This document shows positions 9,649-18,365 of a stretch of DNA of 64,000 nucleotides, in pieces (the stretch's first letter is position 1; each line of letters opens with the position of its first letter). The stretch covers positions 259,508-323,507 of the forward strand of contig NZ_CP016500.1 in assembly GCF_001713475.1 (NCBI RefSeq), in the 5' to 3' direction. A model generated the notes under the pieces. The model did not search any database. It was given only the letters and a program-made list of their open reading frames with translations, and had not been told where the DNA came from. Source of the DNA: Agrobacterium sp. RAC06 (GTDB taxonomy: Bacteria; Pseudomonadota; Alphaproteobacteria; Rhizobiales; Rhizobiaceae). The translations under genes were made by a program, and so were the position numbers.

Positions 9649-9827
9649 GGTTGGCGCGCGAGGTCGGCAAATACCAGATCGAGCTGTATGTACTCGCAGA
9701 GCGCGTCGCCTGTGGGCAGCGCAATAACATACTGATGTATTGCAATAATGGTGGAGCGACCCCGGCGACGCACTTTAGCATTTGCGCAAAACAAAACTGG
9801 TCGGTCTTAATGATATCAAAAACTTAA

Positions 9828-10413
9828 TCTCATTCGACGGCGGTGACTAAAAAGCTGGACGTTGATAGCAACTGGGAACTCCGCCCAGCAGGTTTTTTGG
9901 AAGACGAACCAGTCGGTAATCAGTTCAGGAGGAACCCGAATAGAAGTCAGAGACTTCTGAACGGTGATCAGATTATCTACTGCTCTGTGTTCAAACATGA
10001 ACACCTGACGCAATTCGCTTTTTATATAAATCCTCATCAACCGAAGTTCCTGAAGCCGGCGACTAACACGGTGACCTTCCGCCGCGTGGACAGTTCTATA
10101 CCGAGCAAGTTTTCTCGGGTGACGCTGGATGACACTCGAGAGGCCGGTTCAGCGGACTGACGTTTTAGGCCCGCCGGGCCGGCGAACCACGCCGCGCCTA
10201 GCGCCATGCGCCAAGCAGGAGGTGCGCGAGGCGATCGGGCAAAGGTAAAGGGATCTCGATCAATCGCAGGCATTGAATCGGCGAACACGTGAGGACCAGG
10301 AATGGAACTGGAGAGGTCGCCGCAGTCTCTACATCCGAAGTCAAACGGTACAGTTCGCCCCCGCCCCCCCCCCCCCCCCCAATATTGCCGTAATCGTGGG
10401 GCGGGTGAGCATT
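9828..10413. other. Unassigned stretch before the lyase-like gene
   Basis: About 590 bases without a gene I recognise. A 105-codon open frame with a GTG start (9843-10160, plus) and a 74-codon frame on the minus strand overlap each other; neither has a good ribosome site or a familiar motif. The region ends in the C tract described separately. It may be decayed DNA plus the upstream region of the lyase-like gene. Confidence 0.35.
10364..10380. repeat. Homopolymeric tract of 17 C
   Basis: Seventeen consecutive C, preceded by another short C run (10359-10362) separated by one G. It lies 33 bases upstream of the most plausible start of the lyase-like gene, and inside the frame if an upstream start is used. 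Tracts of this length are prone to slippage and to sequencing error. Confidence 0.9.
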
Positions 10414-11307
10414 GTGAGTTATTCGGATACTGATTCCATGGAAATATTAGCTGAACACACAGTTGCCCAGGTGGAAGCTGATCAACGACTTGGGGGTGGC
10501 CCGTTGGTCAACGTGGCGTATGTGCCAAGACCGCGCGCCGAGGAACACGCACCATCGTCGAGGGACTACTACCCAATCTTGAAGCCTTCTGGTCTCTCGA
10601 CCTCTCGTACTTCCTGGTTAGGGTTAACGATAGGCGTCCACACAGGCGCAGTATCCTTCCAGGACATGCCATATTCTCTCCAGCAATCGATAGACAAAAC
10701 GAAGTTACGTTTTGAGCTGCGTGATACGGTCATGGACCGCCGTCCAAACGACCCGGAATATAAGCGCAGAGCAGAAGTTTTCTGGTCCACATTGGTGGGT
10801 AACGCCTCGTTGCGTTATGGAACCGAGTACTGGACCGCGATGCAGTTCAAGTTTGCAACCCCGACGGACCCCGTCGGCCTCGGCAGCAGGAACATCGTAA
10901 TTGATCAGATTCCTGATCAGGATCTCCCCGGCTCCCCAATCCTGAGCACACGTTTCGTAGGAGGCAACCTGCGAATTGTTACGCGAGCGGCGAGTGACAA
11001 AAATTTCGGTACGGTGCGCTATGACCAGCCAATATTGACAGACGTCGTCCATGATCTGGTGCGACGCGTTGTGCTTGGCGAATCCGGAAAAATTGACGTA
11101 TGGCTGGATGGCATCCAGATTGTCGGCCTGACCGATATTCCAATCGGTCAATCTGGGGGATCTTTGCCTTTGGTTCCAAAAATGGGGCTTTACGCACCCT
11201 CTGGTGTGTCAGGCATCGTCAGTTGCGAGTTTGCGAATTACGCGTTTTGGGGCACAGTCAGCCTCCAATCTCGCATATCATCTCCTCCAGACTGGCCCAA
11301 GGACTGA
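10414..11307 (+). CDS. Polysaccharide lyase-like protein (heparin lyase I-type fold, PF14099-like)
   Basis: The central part resembles bacterial polysaccharide lyases of the concanavalin-like PF14099 group: SRTSWLGLTIGVHTGAVSFQ, then LRFELRD, YKRRAE, YWTAMQFKF and a C-terminal VWLDGIQIV strand. Such proteins cut acidic polysaccharides by beta-elimination. No signal peptide is visible, so either the N-terminus is incomplete or the protein leaves the cell another way. The start is uncertain: GTG at 10414 has GGGTGAG upstream, ATG at 10438 has none, and the frame stays open back through the 17-C tract to a TTG at 10273. It sits among IS relics near the exopolysaccharide genes, so it could trim that polymer; this is inference. 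Confidence 0.55.
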   Translation: MSYSDTDSMEILAEHTVAQVEADQRLGGGPLVNVAYVPRPRAEEHAPSSRDYYPILKPSGLSTSRTSWLGLTIGVHTGAVSFQDMPYSLQQSIDKTKLRFELRDTVMDRRPNDPEYKRRAEVFWSTLVGNASLRYGTEYWTAMQFKFATPTDPVGLGSRNIVIDQIPDQDLPGSPILSTRFVGGNLRIVTRAASDKNFGTVRYDQPILTDVVHDLVRRVVLGESGKIDVWLDGIQIVGLTDIPIGQSGGSLPLVPKMGLYAPSGVSGIVSCEFANYAFWGTVSLQSRISSPPDWPKD

Positions 11308-11383
11308 GATCCTTCACCCGTTTACGATCGCCAATTTGTGCGTGTGAGTTCATGCTGAAGCGCGACTTGCGGGCAGAGCGAAG

Positions 11384-11822
11384 CTATACGGCATGCCTCA
11401 GCTGTGCGAGCAGTTTCTTGCGGAAGACTTCTGCCGGTGTCCTGTATCCCAGGCATTTACGCGGAATCTCATTGTGCTGATTGCAGATCGCGATCAGTTC
11501 CGCGTCGGTTACGGATAAGGGCTCGACCTCTCTCGAAAGCCATTTTCGCGCTCGCCTGTTGGTGTTTTCGACCGTGCCTTTCTGCCAGGGCGATTGAGGG
11601 TCGCAGAACCATGTCTGCGTGCCAATGCTGGCTTGCAGATAAGGCCAGTCTGTGAACTCTGTGCCGCGGTCGAACGTGATCGAGCGGCGGGCGAGGTGGG
11701 GCAGCGCCTGTAGCGCTTGCACAAGACCATCCATAACTGGCCGGGACAACAGTGACCCCACGTTCCCTGACCAGTTTCACAGCTTCACGCTTATACTCGC
11801 GGCTGAATATTCGTCTTTGCAT
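11384..11822 (-). pseudogene. IS30 transposase C-terminus joined to an IS3 OrfA N-terminus
   Basis: Read on the minus strand, 11822 down to about 11747 encodes MQRRIFSREYKREAVKLVRE, the N-terminus of an IS3-family OrfA with a GGAGAGC ribosome site. It then runs abruptly, in a different frame, into an IS30-family transposase C-terminus ending at 11384 (motifs RRSITFDRGTEF, DPQSPWQKGTVENTNRR, CLGYRTPAEVFRKK). Neither element is complete. The fusion point marks an insertion or deletion between two mobile elements. Confidence 0.85.
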
Positions 11823-11885
11823 TCATGCTCTCCGGTTTCAAAAGGGACACCTTAACTGGATGCCCATGAAACCGGTAGCAGGCCA

Positions 11886-12014
11886 TTCGGCTGGTCCGAC
11901 CTCAAGATGGCGAACCACTACACGCAGAAGGTGGCACGAAAAGACCTCGCAAATCGAGGCGGGAGAACGGCTGGCGAACAAATTCCAGGTCGCACCTTTA
12001 ACAAATTCATATAG
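11886..12014 (+). pseudogene. Tyrosine recombinase/integrase C-terminal fragment
   Basis: A short plus-strand frame reads FGWSDLKMANHYTQKVARKD and ends at a TAG. G-W-S-D-x-x-M-x-x-x-Y is the tail of phage-type integrases, including the catalytic Tyr (HYT). Everything upstream has been replaced by the IS3/IS30 mosaic. It is probably the leftover of an integrative element. Confidence 0.65.
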
Positions 12015-12103
12015 TTAACTGGGGAATGGCGATCCGCTGTAGGTTTGAGATCGGTCACAAACTTGCCTGTGAGGATTGGTTGCTTTCGACTGGCTGGCAG
12101 GTC

Positions 12104-12994
12104 TTAACTTCGGGGCCGCGATAGCGTCCTTGCTATATCAATGATGTCATCGCGTGCTGCCGTCGGATCATCCTTGCTCCAAGCGACACCAAGCCCGATC
12201 TTCAGATCGATCCCTGTCACCTTCTTCAGCACGACGTCCCTCCCCGGCAGCTCTCCCGTCCATTCCGGCGCAAAGGCAACTCCCAGGCCTGAGGAGACGA
12301 GCGAGATCAGCGAGAAGGTGTCGTCACAGGTATAGGCGACATTGTCATTCAGCCCGTGCTCGTCGAAGGTCTCGGCGAAATAGCGCTCGGTGAAGGACAG
12401 GTTCTGTCGTTTGAAGGCGATGATCTTCTCCGCCCTCAAATCCTCGATCGTCACCTCGTGCTTCGAGGCAAGTGGGTTTCCCATCGGCACGGCCAGCAGG
12501 TACCGCTCATGGGCGATCGAGAAGAAGCGCAGCGAGCCGATATTCTCGACAGGCCGAATAAAGCCGAGGTTCAGCTTGCCGCATTCGAGCTGCCGGATGA
12601 TCTCTGATGTCGAGCCGTTCGAGACATGCAGACGGATATCGGGAAACTTCCGCCCGATCCGGGCGAGGAACGCTGGCAGCACGCCTGTCGTTGCCGGATA
12701 GATCGTGCCGATCCTGATCTCCCGCATGGTTCTGCCTCCTGCCGCACGCGCCATCTCTGCTGACAGATCCAGTTCTCCCAGCATTCTGACACAGCGATCA
12801 TAGAACACCTCCCCTGCCCGCGTCAGTTCCACCTTGCGGGTCGAGCGCGTCAGCAGTTGCACACCAAGCCCCTTCTCCAGCGCCTGGACCTGCGTGCTCA
12901 GCGCCGGCTGGGCAATGTTCACCCGCATGGCGGCACGACCGAAGTGCAGTTCCTCGGCAACGGCGACAAAATAGGAGAGTTGGCGGAGTTCCAT
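12104..12994 (-). CDS. LysR-family transcriptional regulator
   Basis: 296-residue LysR-type regulator. The N-terminal winged helix-turn-helix is MELRQLSYFVAVAEELHFGR followed by AQPALSTQVQALEKGLGVQL; the C-terminal effector domain starts near residue 90 (IRIGTIYPATTG). It is transcribed away from a small XRE gene and the ABC importer/dioxygenase operon that begins at 13485, so it is the likely regulator of that operon, with a small molecule from the pathway as co-inducer. The divergent gap holds a perfect 8-base inverted repeat (see the operator entry). Confidence 0.93.
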   Translation of the reverse strand: MELRQLSYFVAVAEELHFGRAAMRVNIAQPALSTQVQALEKGLGVQLLTRSTRKVELTRAGEVFYDRCVRMLGELDLSAEMARAAGGRTMREIRIGTIYPATTGVLPAFLARIGRKFPDIRLHVSNGSTSEIIRQLECGKLNLGFIRPVENIGSLRFFSIAHERYLLAVPMGNPLASKHEVTIEDLRAEKIIAFKRQNLSFTERYFAETFDEHGLNDNVAYTCDDTFSLISLVSSGLGVAFAPEWTGELPGRDVVLKKVTGIDLKIGLGVAWSKDDPTAARDDIIDIARTLSRPRS

Positions 12995-13020
12995 TTGATC
13001 CTCTCAACTGAGATCCGGAA

Positions 13021-13052
13021 TATCTGAATTTAAGATAACTGATTTTCAGATA
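13021..13052. promoter_or_regulatory. Inverted repeat in the LysR/XRE intergenic gap
   Basis: TATCTGAA and its reverse complement TTCAGATA are separated by 16 bases, between the LysR start and the small XRE gene. Perfect 8-base arms in a divergent gap make it a candidate operator for either regulator. Confidence 0.5.
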
Positions 13053-13079
13053 TAATGGAAGTGCTCCTCGCAACTTACG

Positions 13080-13331
13080 ATGGGGCAAGCAGTGAAAACA
13101 CTCGGAACGAAGAGCCACGCAGCGCTTATAAGCACGCTGATATCCATCCGCGAACAGATGGGGTGGACGCAGACAGACTTGGCGAAAAGGATCGGTGAAT
13201 ATCAGTCCTTTGTTGCCAGACTTGAAAGTGGCCAACGTCGTCTGGATGTGATTGAGTTTCTGGAGTTGGCAACGGTAATGCAATTCGATCCATGCCACAT
13301 CCTGAGGAAGGTTCAATCAGTCAAGGAATAA
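13080..13331 (+). CDS. Small XRE-family transcriptional regulator
   Basis: 83-residue protein that is almost entirely a Cro/CI-type helix-turn-helix. MGWTQTDLAKRIGEYQSFVA forms the two DNA-binding helices, and RLESGQRRLDVIEFLELA follows the family pattern. It could be a stand-alone regulator of the following ABC importer operon, about 150 bases downstream, or the orphan antitoxin-like half of a lost pair; no toxin gene adjoins it. Confidence 0.85.
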   Translation: MGQAVKTLGTKSHAALISTLISIREQMGWTQTDLAKRIGEYQSFVARLESGQRRLDVIEFLELATVMQFDPCHILRKVQSVKE

Positions 13332-13484
13332 CGGCTGGCCGAATGTCGCAGTCCCTCAATGGACAGCCTTTCGGGACGCTTTCAATCTGTTTTCTAGATC
13401 AATCTATCATCTCATGAATTAGACCGGCTGCAGCCATGACGGCACTTTCTCACTGGGAACAACCAGAAGAAAGTGAGAGCTACC

Positions 13485-14546
13485 ATGGATATGCGTATGC
13501 GACGGCTGATCGTCGGTCTTTTTCCGTTGCTTGGTTTTGTGGGTGGTGTGGGTGGTGCCGGCTCGGTGACTGCAGAGCAGCTGGTGCTGAACAGCTATGG
13601 CGGGCCTTATGAGGAGATTATCCGCTCTCGGATCATTGAGCCGTTTGAGGCTGAGACCGGCATTCGTGTGGTCTATGATGCGGTTGGGTCTTCGTCGCAG
13701 GACTATGCGAAGATCAAGGCGACGGGCGGGCGGCCGGGGTTTGATGTCGTCGTCATGACGGCAGCCCAGGCTCTGCAGGGATGTCAGGAAGGTCTGCTTG
13801 CGGAACTGCCGGTTGATGTGATTGGTGAGCTTTCGCACTTGTCCCCGCGCCTTAGCTCTGTTGCAGGGCCCTGTGGGGCTGTGCATGAAGTGCAGTACAT
13901 GTCGCTGCTTTACCGCACCGATCATGTCGAAGGCGTGCCATCCTCCTGGAACCTCTTGCTGGATCCGGCTCTTGACGGCCGGGTGATCCTGCCGACCTTC
14001 CAGAATGTTATGGCGGTCAATCTGCTGCAGGTCATGTCGGTGATGAATGGTGGCGGACTGGTCGATGATCTTGACCCTGGTTTTGCTGCCATGGCCTCTG
14101 TGGCACGTCAGTCGATTGGCTTTGAGCAGTCCTCGGCCCTTCTTGAAAGCTATATCAGGGACGGTTCCGTCTGGGCCATGCCGTTCTGGAATGGTCGGGC
14201 GCAGCTGCTTGTCGATTCCGGTGCACCTGTTGATTACGTCCGCCCTGCGGAGGGTACGATCCCACTGATTGCGACGCTGAGCGTGCCGGTCGGTGCTGAA
14301 AACAAGGACGCGGCCTATCGCTTCATCGACTTCTTCCTTCGGAAATCCAGCCAGGAAGCCTGGGTTGAAGGCTACCGTGTCAGCAGTGCACGCAGTGATA
14401 TTACTGTGCCGGAGGCGCTTCTGTCCCGCCAGATCAGCGCGGAAGAGCTTGATCAGCTTCTCCTGCCTGATCTGACTGTCATGGCGACACGCATGCCCGA
14501 ATGGTCCGAGCGCTGGGATCGTGACGTCGTGTCAGCGGCGCGGTGA
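13485..14546 (+). CDS. ABC transporter substrate-binding protein (spermidine/putrescine type)
   Basis: Periplasmic binding protein of the PotD/SBP_bac_8 type. A signal peptide (MDMRMRRLIVGLFPLLGFVG, then a cleavage region near SVTAEQ) is followed by LVLNSYGGPYEEIIRSRII, the usual opening strand of these proteins. I chose the ATG at 13485 over the GTG at 13473 because it gives the normal signal peptide. It heads a four-gene importer operon (binding protein, two permeases, ATPase) that continues into a dioxygenase, an RraA-like protein and a nitrilase. The ligand is probably an amino- or polyamine-like compound; the exact one is unknown. Confidence 0.9.
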   Translation: MDMRMRRLIVGLFPLLGFVGGVGGAGSVTAEQLVLNSYGGPYEEIIRSRIIEPFEAETGIRVVYDAVGSSSQDYAKIKATGGRPGFDVVVMTAAQALQGCQEGLLAELPVDVIGELSHLSPRLSSVAGPCGAVHEVQYMSLLYRTDHVEGVPSSWNLLLDPALDGRVILPTFQNVMAVNLLQVMSVMNGGGLVDDLDPGFAAMASVARQSIGFEQSSALLESYIRDGSVWAMPFWNGRAQLLVDSGAPVDYVRPAEGTIPLIATLSVPVGAENKDAAYRFIDFFLRKSSQEAWVEGYRVSSARSDITVPEALLSRQISAEELDQLLLPDLTVMATRMPEWSERWDRDVVSAAR

Positions 14547-14555
14547 GGATCAGTC

Positions 14556-15452
14556 ATGAGCAGTCTCTCTCTTGTCCTGCCCGCGGCGCTGCCGCGGGCA
14601 AAGGGACCGGCGCATCTTTATCTTGCGCTTTCGCCCTCCGTCCTCATGCTCCTGATCTTCTTTGCCCTGCCGATGGGCATGATGATCGGGCTCAGCTTTA
14701 CCGATCCCGTATCAGGCCTGCCGTCGCTCGCAAGCTACCAACGCTTCTTGACCGATGGTCTGTCATTGCCGGGTATCTTTCGTACGGTTGTGATGTCGCT
14801 TTGCGTGGCGGTCTGCGTCACGGTGCTTGGTTATCCCGTCGCCTATTACCTGGCGCGGGCGCGGGGACGGACCAGGGCACTGGTCTTTGCTCTGGCGCTG
14901 GCGCCTGAGCTCGCCGGCGTCGTTCTTCGCACCTATGGCTGGCTGATCATTCTCGAGGATCGCGGCTTCATCAATGATGCGCTTTTGCATCTGGGCTTGA
15001 TTGCCTCGCCCCTGCCCTTGTCGAAGAACATGTTTGCCGTGGTTGTCGGGCTGACCCATGTGGTGCTGCCTTTCGGCATATTGTCCTTGATGACCAGTAT
15101 TCAAGGCATCGATCCCAATCTGGAGCGGGCAGCCCAGGTTCTGGGAGCATCACGGATCAGCGTCATGCGCCATGTGGTCTTACCGCTTTCCTTGCCCGGT
15201 ATCATCAGCTCCCTTCTCATTGCCTTCACCATGGCCGCGAGTGCCTATGCCACCCCTGCCCTGCTGGGTGGCGCGGGGTTCAAGGTGCTGGCGACCATGA
15301 TCGCCGAACAGGTGCTGTTTTATGTCAACTGGCCGTTTGCGGCCGTGATGGCCAATGCCCTCTTTCTGATGATGCTCGGGGTCTCCTTTCTCGGGATCCG
15401 CTTCGAGGCACGTCGTCGCATGAGGCTGAGTGGCCGAGGAGGCGCTGCATGA
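14556..15452 (+). CDS. ABC transporter permease (PotB-like)
   Basis: Inner-membrane subunit of the polyamine-type importer, 298 residues with about six hydrophobic segments. The cytoplasmic EAA-like loop is LERAAQVLGASRISVMRHVV, which contacts the ATPase. It lies 9 bases after the binding-protein gene with GTGAGGATC upstream of its ATG, and overlaps the next permease by four bases, which suggests translational coupling. Confidence 0.92.
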   Translation: MSSLSLVLPAALPRAKGPAHLYLALSPSVLMLLIFFALPMGMMIGLSFTDPVSGLPSLASYQRFLTDGLSLPGIFRTVVMSLCVAVCVTVLGYPVAYYLARARGRTRALVFALALAPELAGVVLRTYGWLIILEDRGFINDALLHLGLIASPLPLSKNMFAVVVGLTHVVLPFGILSLMTSIQGIDPNLERAAQVLGASRISVMRHVVLPLSLPGIISSLLIAFTMAASAYATPALLGGAGFKVLATMIAEQVLFYVNWPFAAVMANALFLMMLGVSFLGIRFEARRRMRLSGRGGAA

Positions 15453-16255
15453 TGAACCGTCTCTCCAGTGTTCTGTTCTGGGTATCGCTTGTTGCGGTCC
15501 TCGTCTTCATCACCATGCCGATCATCGTGGTTCTCGCTGCATCCTTTAGTCCGACCTCCGAGGTGACGCTCAATCCCCTCAACTGGACACTTCGCTGGTA
15601 TGGGGATCTCGTGCATCCACGCTGGCTCGAACCCTTCTGGCTCAGCGTCAAGATTGCCGTGATCGTCAGTGTGATCAGTGGATTGGCGGGACTGATGGCG
15701 GCCTATGCCATCGTCTTTGAGCGCTTTCCGAAAAGCGATGTCGTCATGTCCTTCCTGCTGTCGCCGCTTTCGGTGCCGCAGATCGTTAAGGGTGTTGCGG
15801 TCGTCCTATTCATCTCGCAACTGGGCCTGCAGCAGTTCCTCGGGACGGAGGCCCTGATTGCCGCCCATGTCGTTCTGACCCTGCCATTTGTCACGCGCAT
15901 GGTCGCCGGTTCGATTGCGAATTTCGACCGGGGGCTCGACCAGGCGGCCCAGATACTAGGGGCCGGTCGCTTTGATCGGTTGCGTTACATACTGCTGCCT
16001 CTGATCAAGCCGGGCCTTTTGTCCGGTGTTACCTTCGCCTTCATCATCTCCTTCAACAACATCCCGCTCTCGGTCTTTCTGGTCCGGCCGGGTGATACCA
16101 CGCTGCCGATCAAGGTGATCAATCACCTCGAATACAGCCTCGATCCGGTCATGGCGGCCGTCAATGTCGCCTCGATGATCTTCATTCTGGCGGCAATCTT
16201 CATCTTTGAAAAAATCGGCGGTTTTTCCGCCCAACTCCATGGTGGAAGCAAATGA
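15449..16255 (+). CDS. ABC transporter permease (PotC-like)
   Basis: Second inner-membrane permease of the importer, 268 residues with six predicted membrane segments. The EAA loop is LDQAAQILGAGRFDRLRYIL. It starts inside the end of the previous permease gene and overlaps the ATPase gene by four bases, so all subunits are made together. Paired with the PotB-like protein it forms the translocation pore. Confidence 0.92.
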   Translation: MMNRLSSVLFWVSLVAVLVFITMPIIVVLAASFSPTSEVTLNPLNWTLRWYGDLVHPRWLEPFWLSVKIAVIVSVISGLAGLMAAYAIVFERFPKSDVVMSFLLSPLSVPQIVKGVAVVLFISQLGLQQFLGTEALIAAHVVLTLPFVTRMVAGSIANFDRGLDQAAQILGAGRFDRLRYILLPLIKPGLLSGVTFAFIISFNNIPLSVFLVRPGDTTLPIKVINHLEYSLDPVMAAVNVASMIFILAAIFIFEKIGGFSAQLHGGSK

Positions 16256-17328
16256 CCCCGCTCGATATCGAACTCCAGTCGGTGACCAAGTCCTATGGCG
16301 CAGTGCCTGTTGTGCGTGATCTCAGCCTGTCCGTCCCGTGCGGCGAGTTTGTCAGCATTCTTGGGCCTTCCGGCTGCGGCAAGACAACGACACTAAACAT
16401 GATTGCCGGTTTTGCCGCACCGTCTTCCGGTGACATCAGGATCCGCGGCAAGAGCCAGGTGCGGGTCTCGCCTGAACACCGCAATATTGGCCTCGTCTTT
16501 CAGAACTATGCGCTCTTCCCGCATATGACGGTCTCGGAGAATGTTGGCTTCGGGCTCAAGATGCGCAAGGTGCCCAAAGAGGAGATCGCGGGCCGCATCG
16601 CTGAGGCATTGGAAAGCGTTCATCTGTCCGGATTTGCCGAGCGCTATCCGCGCGAGCTCTCCGGTGGCCAACAGCAGCGGGTGGCACTGGCCCGAGCAAT
16701 CGCACCACGTCCCTCCGTCCTCCTCCTCGATGAGCCACTTTCCAATCTGGACTTGAAGCTTCGCGAGGCCATGCGCATCGAGCTGAAGGAAATCCAGGCA
16801 GAGCTTGGCATGACCTTTGTCTATGTCACCCATGACCAGGAAGAGGCCATGGCAATGTCAGACCGGATCATCGTCATGTGGGGTGGCGAGATTGCCCAGG
16901 AAGGACGACCAGGCGAGATCTATCGCAATCCGAAGTCCCGCTTTGTTGCGGACTTTATCGGGCGCTCGAACCTTATTCCCTATTCCTCCTGGAAGACGAC
17001 CGGGCGAGGCACGGAGGTGATGCTGGCCGATAGCGGCATCTCGCTGGTCTCTGCGGGCAAGAAGGTGACACCGGAAACAGGCTTTGTCTGCATTCGTCCC
17101 GAACATCTGCATCTTTCGACTGCGGCAGGGGATGGACCGAACCGGCTTACTGGTCGCCTGAGGCGGGTCGTCGATCTCGGGGCTCAACTGGAGCTTTCTG
17201 TCGAGCTCGCTGCCGATCTTCTGATCACCCTTGTCTGCAGCGCCTCTCAAGGTCTCGCCCTGCCGGCACCGGGCGGTGAGCTTTGGCTGTCGGTGGCGCC
17301 GGAGGATGTCCGGCTGCTTTCTTCCTGA
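16252..17328 (+). CDS. ABC transporter ATP-binding protein (PotA-like)
   Basis: ATPase that powers the importer, 358 residues. Walker A is [14 protein letters not shown], the signature is [14 protein letters not shown], Walker B is [12 protein letters not shown], and the switch His lies in [19 protein letters not shown]-like C-terminal domain (from about residue 270, including CIRPEHLHL) is typical of the PotA/MalK class. The stop codon is followed by about 140 bases before the dioxygenase gene. Confidence 0.95.
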   Translation: MTPLDIELQSVTKSYGAVPVVRDLSLSVPCGEFVSILGPSGCGKTTTLNMIAGFAAPSSGDIRIRGKSQVRVSPEHRNIGLVFQNYALFPHMTVSENVGFGLKMRKVPKEEIAGRIAEALESVHLSGFAERYPRELSGGQQQRVALARAIAPRPSVLLLDEPLSNLDLKLREAMRIELKEIQAELGMTFVYVTHDQEEAMAMSDRIIVMWGGEIAQEGRPGEIYRNPKSRFVADFIGRSNLIPYSSWKTTGRGTEVMLADSGISLVSAGKKVTPETGFVCIRPEHLHLSTAAGDGPNRLTGRLRRVVDLGAQLELSVELAADLLITLVCSASQGLALPAPGGELWLSVAPEDVRLLSS

Positions 17329-17468
17329 AGGCTTGAGCGATTGGCCGCGCCTATCAATCGCGGCCGATCGCTATTGGAGCGCCGGGCAAGGACCGGCCTA
17401 GGGTTTGACAACGGCTGGGTGCCGTATCGGTTGAGGACTTCCTCGCCGCATCTCAAGGAGACAGGACT

Positions 17469-18335
17469 ATGATGCTCAAGGAAAAGATCCACGCGACGCA
17501 GAACTCCACAAATGTCTGCGCTGAAGTCGAGGGATTTGACTTTCACGACTATGACGACCGCGATATCGCGGAGCTACGCCGGCTGTGGCTCGAATATGGC
17601 GTGCTACGCTTCAAGCGCACTCAAATCAGCGACGCTGACCAAGTGCGCTTCTCGCGGTATTTCGGGGACTTCGTCATTCACCCCAAGCAATTGCAGGAAG
17701 GCGGGCACCCCACCCATCCGGAAATCCTCGTCATTTCCAACCAGATGAAGGACGGCAAGCCGAGCGGTGCACTCGGCAATAGCGAAGCGACCTGGCATAC
17801 CGATACCTGGTTCTACGAGCGTCCGCCGGCTGGCGCCATCTTGCGGGCAATCCAGGTCCCGCCCTCTGGTGGTGACACCTATTTCCTCTCCACCTATCTC
17901 GCTTATGAAAGCTTGCCTGAGGCGCTGAAAAAGGCCGTGACCGGCCGACAGATCTTCTTCCAGAATGTCTATGACAAGACCGGCAAGCTCCGGCTCAACA
18001 AGCAGGAGCCGAAGTCAAAGGACTTCCGCGAATGGGACGGGGTCGTTCATCCGCTTGTCCGCACCCATGGCGAAACGGGTCGCAAGGCACTTTATCTCGG
18101 TGGCACGTTCGAGGGTGCCTGGATCGTCGGCATGCCGCAGGATGAGAGCTTCGGCCTCTTGCAAGAGCTTTGGGCGCACACGACAGGGCAGAGCGACATC
18201 TTCGTCCAGTCCTGGGAGGAAGGCGATATCATGATGTGGGACAATCGCTGCACCATGCATCGTCGTGACGGCTTCGATCCCAACACCATCCGCATCATGC
18301 ATCGCACGACCACGTCGGGCGAACGTCCGGTCTGA
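17469..18335 (+). CDS. TauD/TfdA-family Fe(II)/2-oxoglutarate dioxygenase
   Basis: Non-haem iron dioxygenase of 288 residues. The iron-binding H-x-D is in TWHTDTWFYE and the distal His in MWDNRCTMHRRDGFD; the Arg that holds 2-oxoglutarate follows in IRIMHRTTT. Family members hydroxylate substrates such as taurine, phenoxyacetates or quaternary amines, often releasing an amine or sulfite. AAGGAG precedes the ATG. Its place after a polyamine-type importer suggests that it carries out the first attack on the imported compound. The substrate is not evident from the sequence. Confidence 0.92.
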   Translation: MMLKEKIHATQNSTNVCAEVEGFDFHDYDDRDIAELRRLWLEYGVLRFKRTQISDADQVRFSRYFGDFVIHPKQLQEGGHPTHPEILVISNQMKDGKPSGALGNSEATWHTDTWFYERPPAGAILRAIQVPPSGGDTYFLSTYLAYESLPEALKKAVTGRQIFFQNVYDKTGKLRLNKQEPKSKDFREWDGVVHPLVRTHGETGRKALYLGGTFEGAWIVGMPQDESFGLLQELWAHTTGQSDIFVQSWEEGDIMMWDNRCTMHRRDGFDPNTIRIMHRTTTSGERPV

Positions 18336-18365
18336 GGCGGGGGAATGCGAGAGCAGGAGAAGACG

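Larger units (their letters stand above)
8398..9827 (+). pseudogene. Putative membrane protein gene interrupted by an IS630 element
   Basis: The segment from about 8398 to 8592 encodes LRDLQAQIDMAFWAQAMFWT followed by one hydrophobic helix and SFNQSREAT. It stops being a sensible gene at the IS630 left end. If the element and one copy of the TA target are removed, the same frame continues on the right (9648-9827) as RLAREVGKYQIELYVLAERV and then NNGGATPATHF to a TAA. This matches a common class of bacterial hypothetical proteins: one membrane helix, an R-E-A-x-R-L-A-R-E-type linker and a beta-rich tail. The 5' end is unclear: a run of nine G at 8405 lies just after an in-frame stop, and the first plausible start is a TTG at 8437. 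Function unknown. Confidence 0.65.

Noticed and set aside
9816..10160. Overlapping plus and minus frames of 74-105 codons
   Set aside because: No familiar motif or good ribosome site, and they overlap each other.
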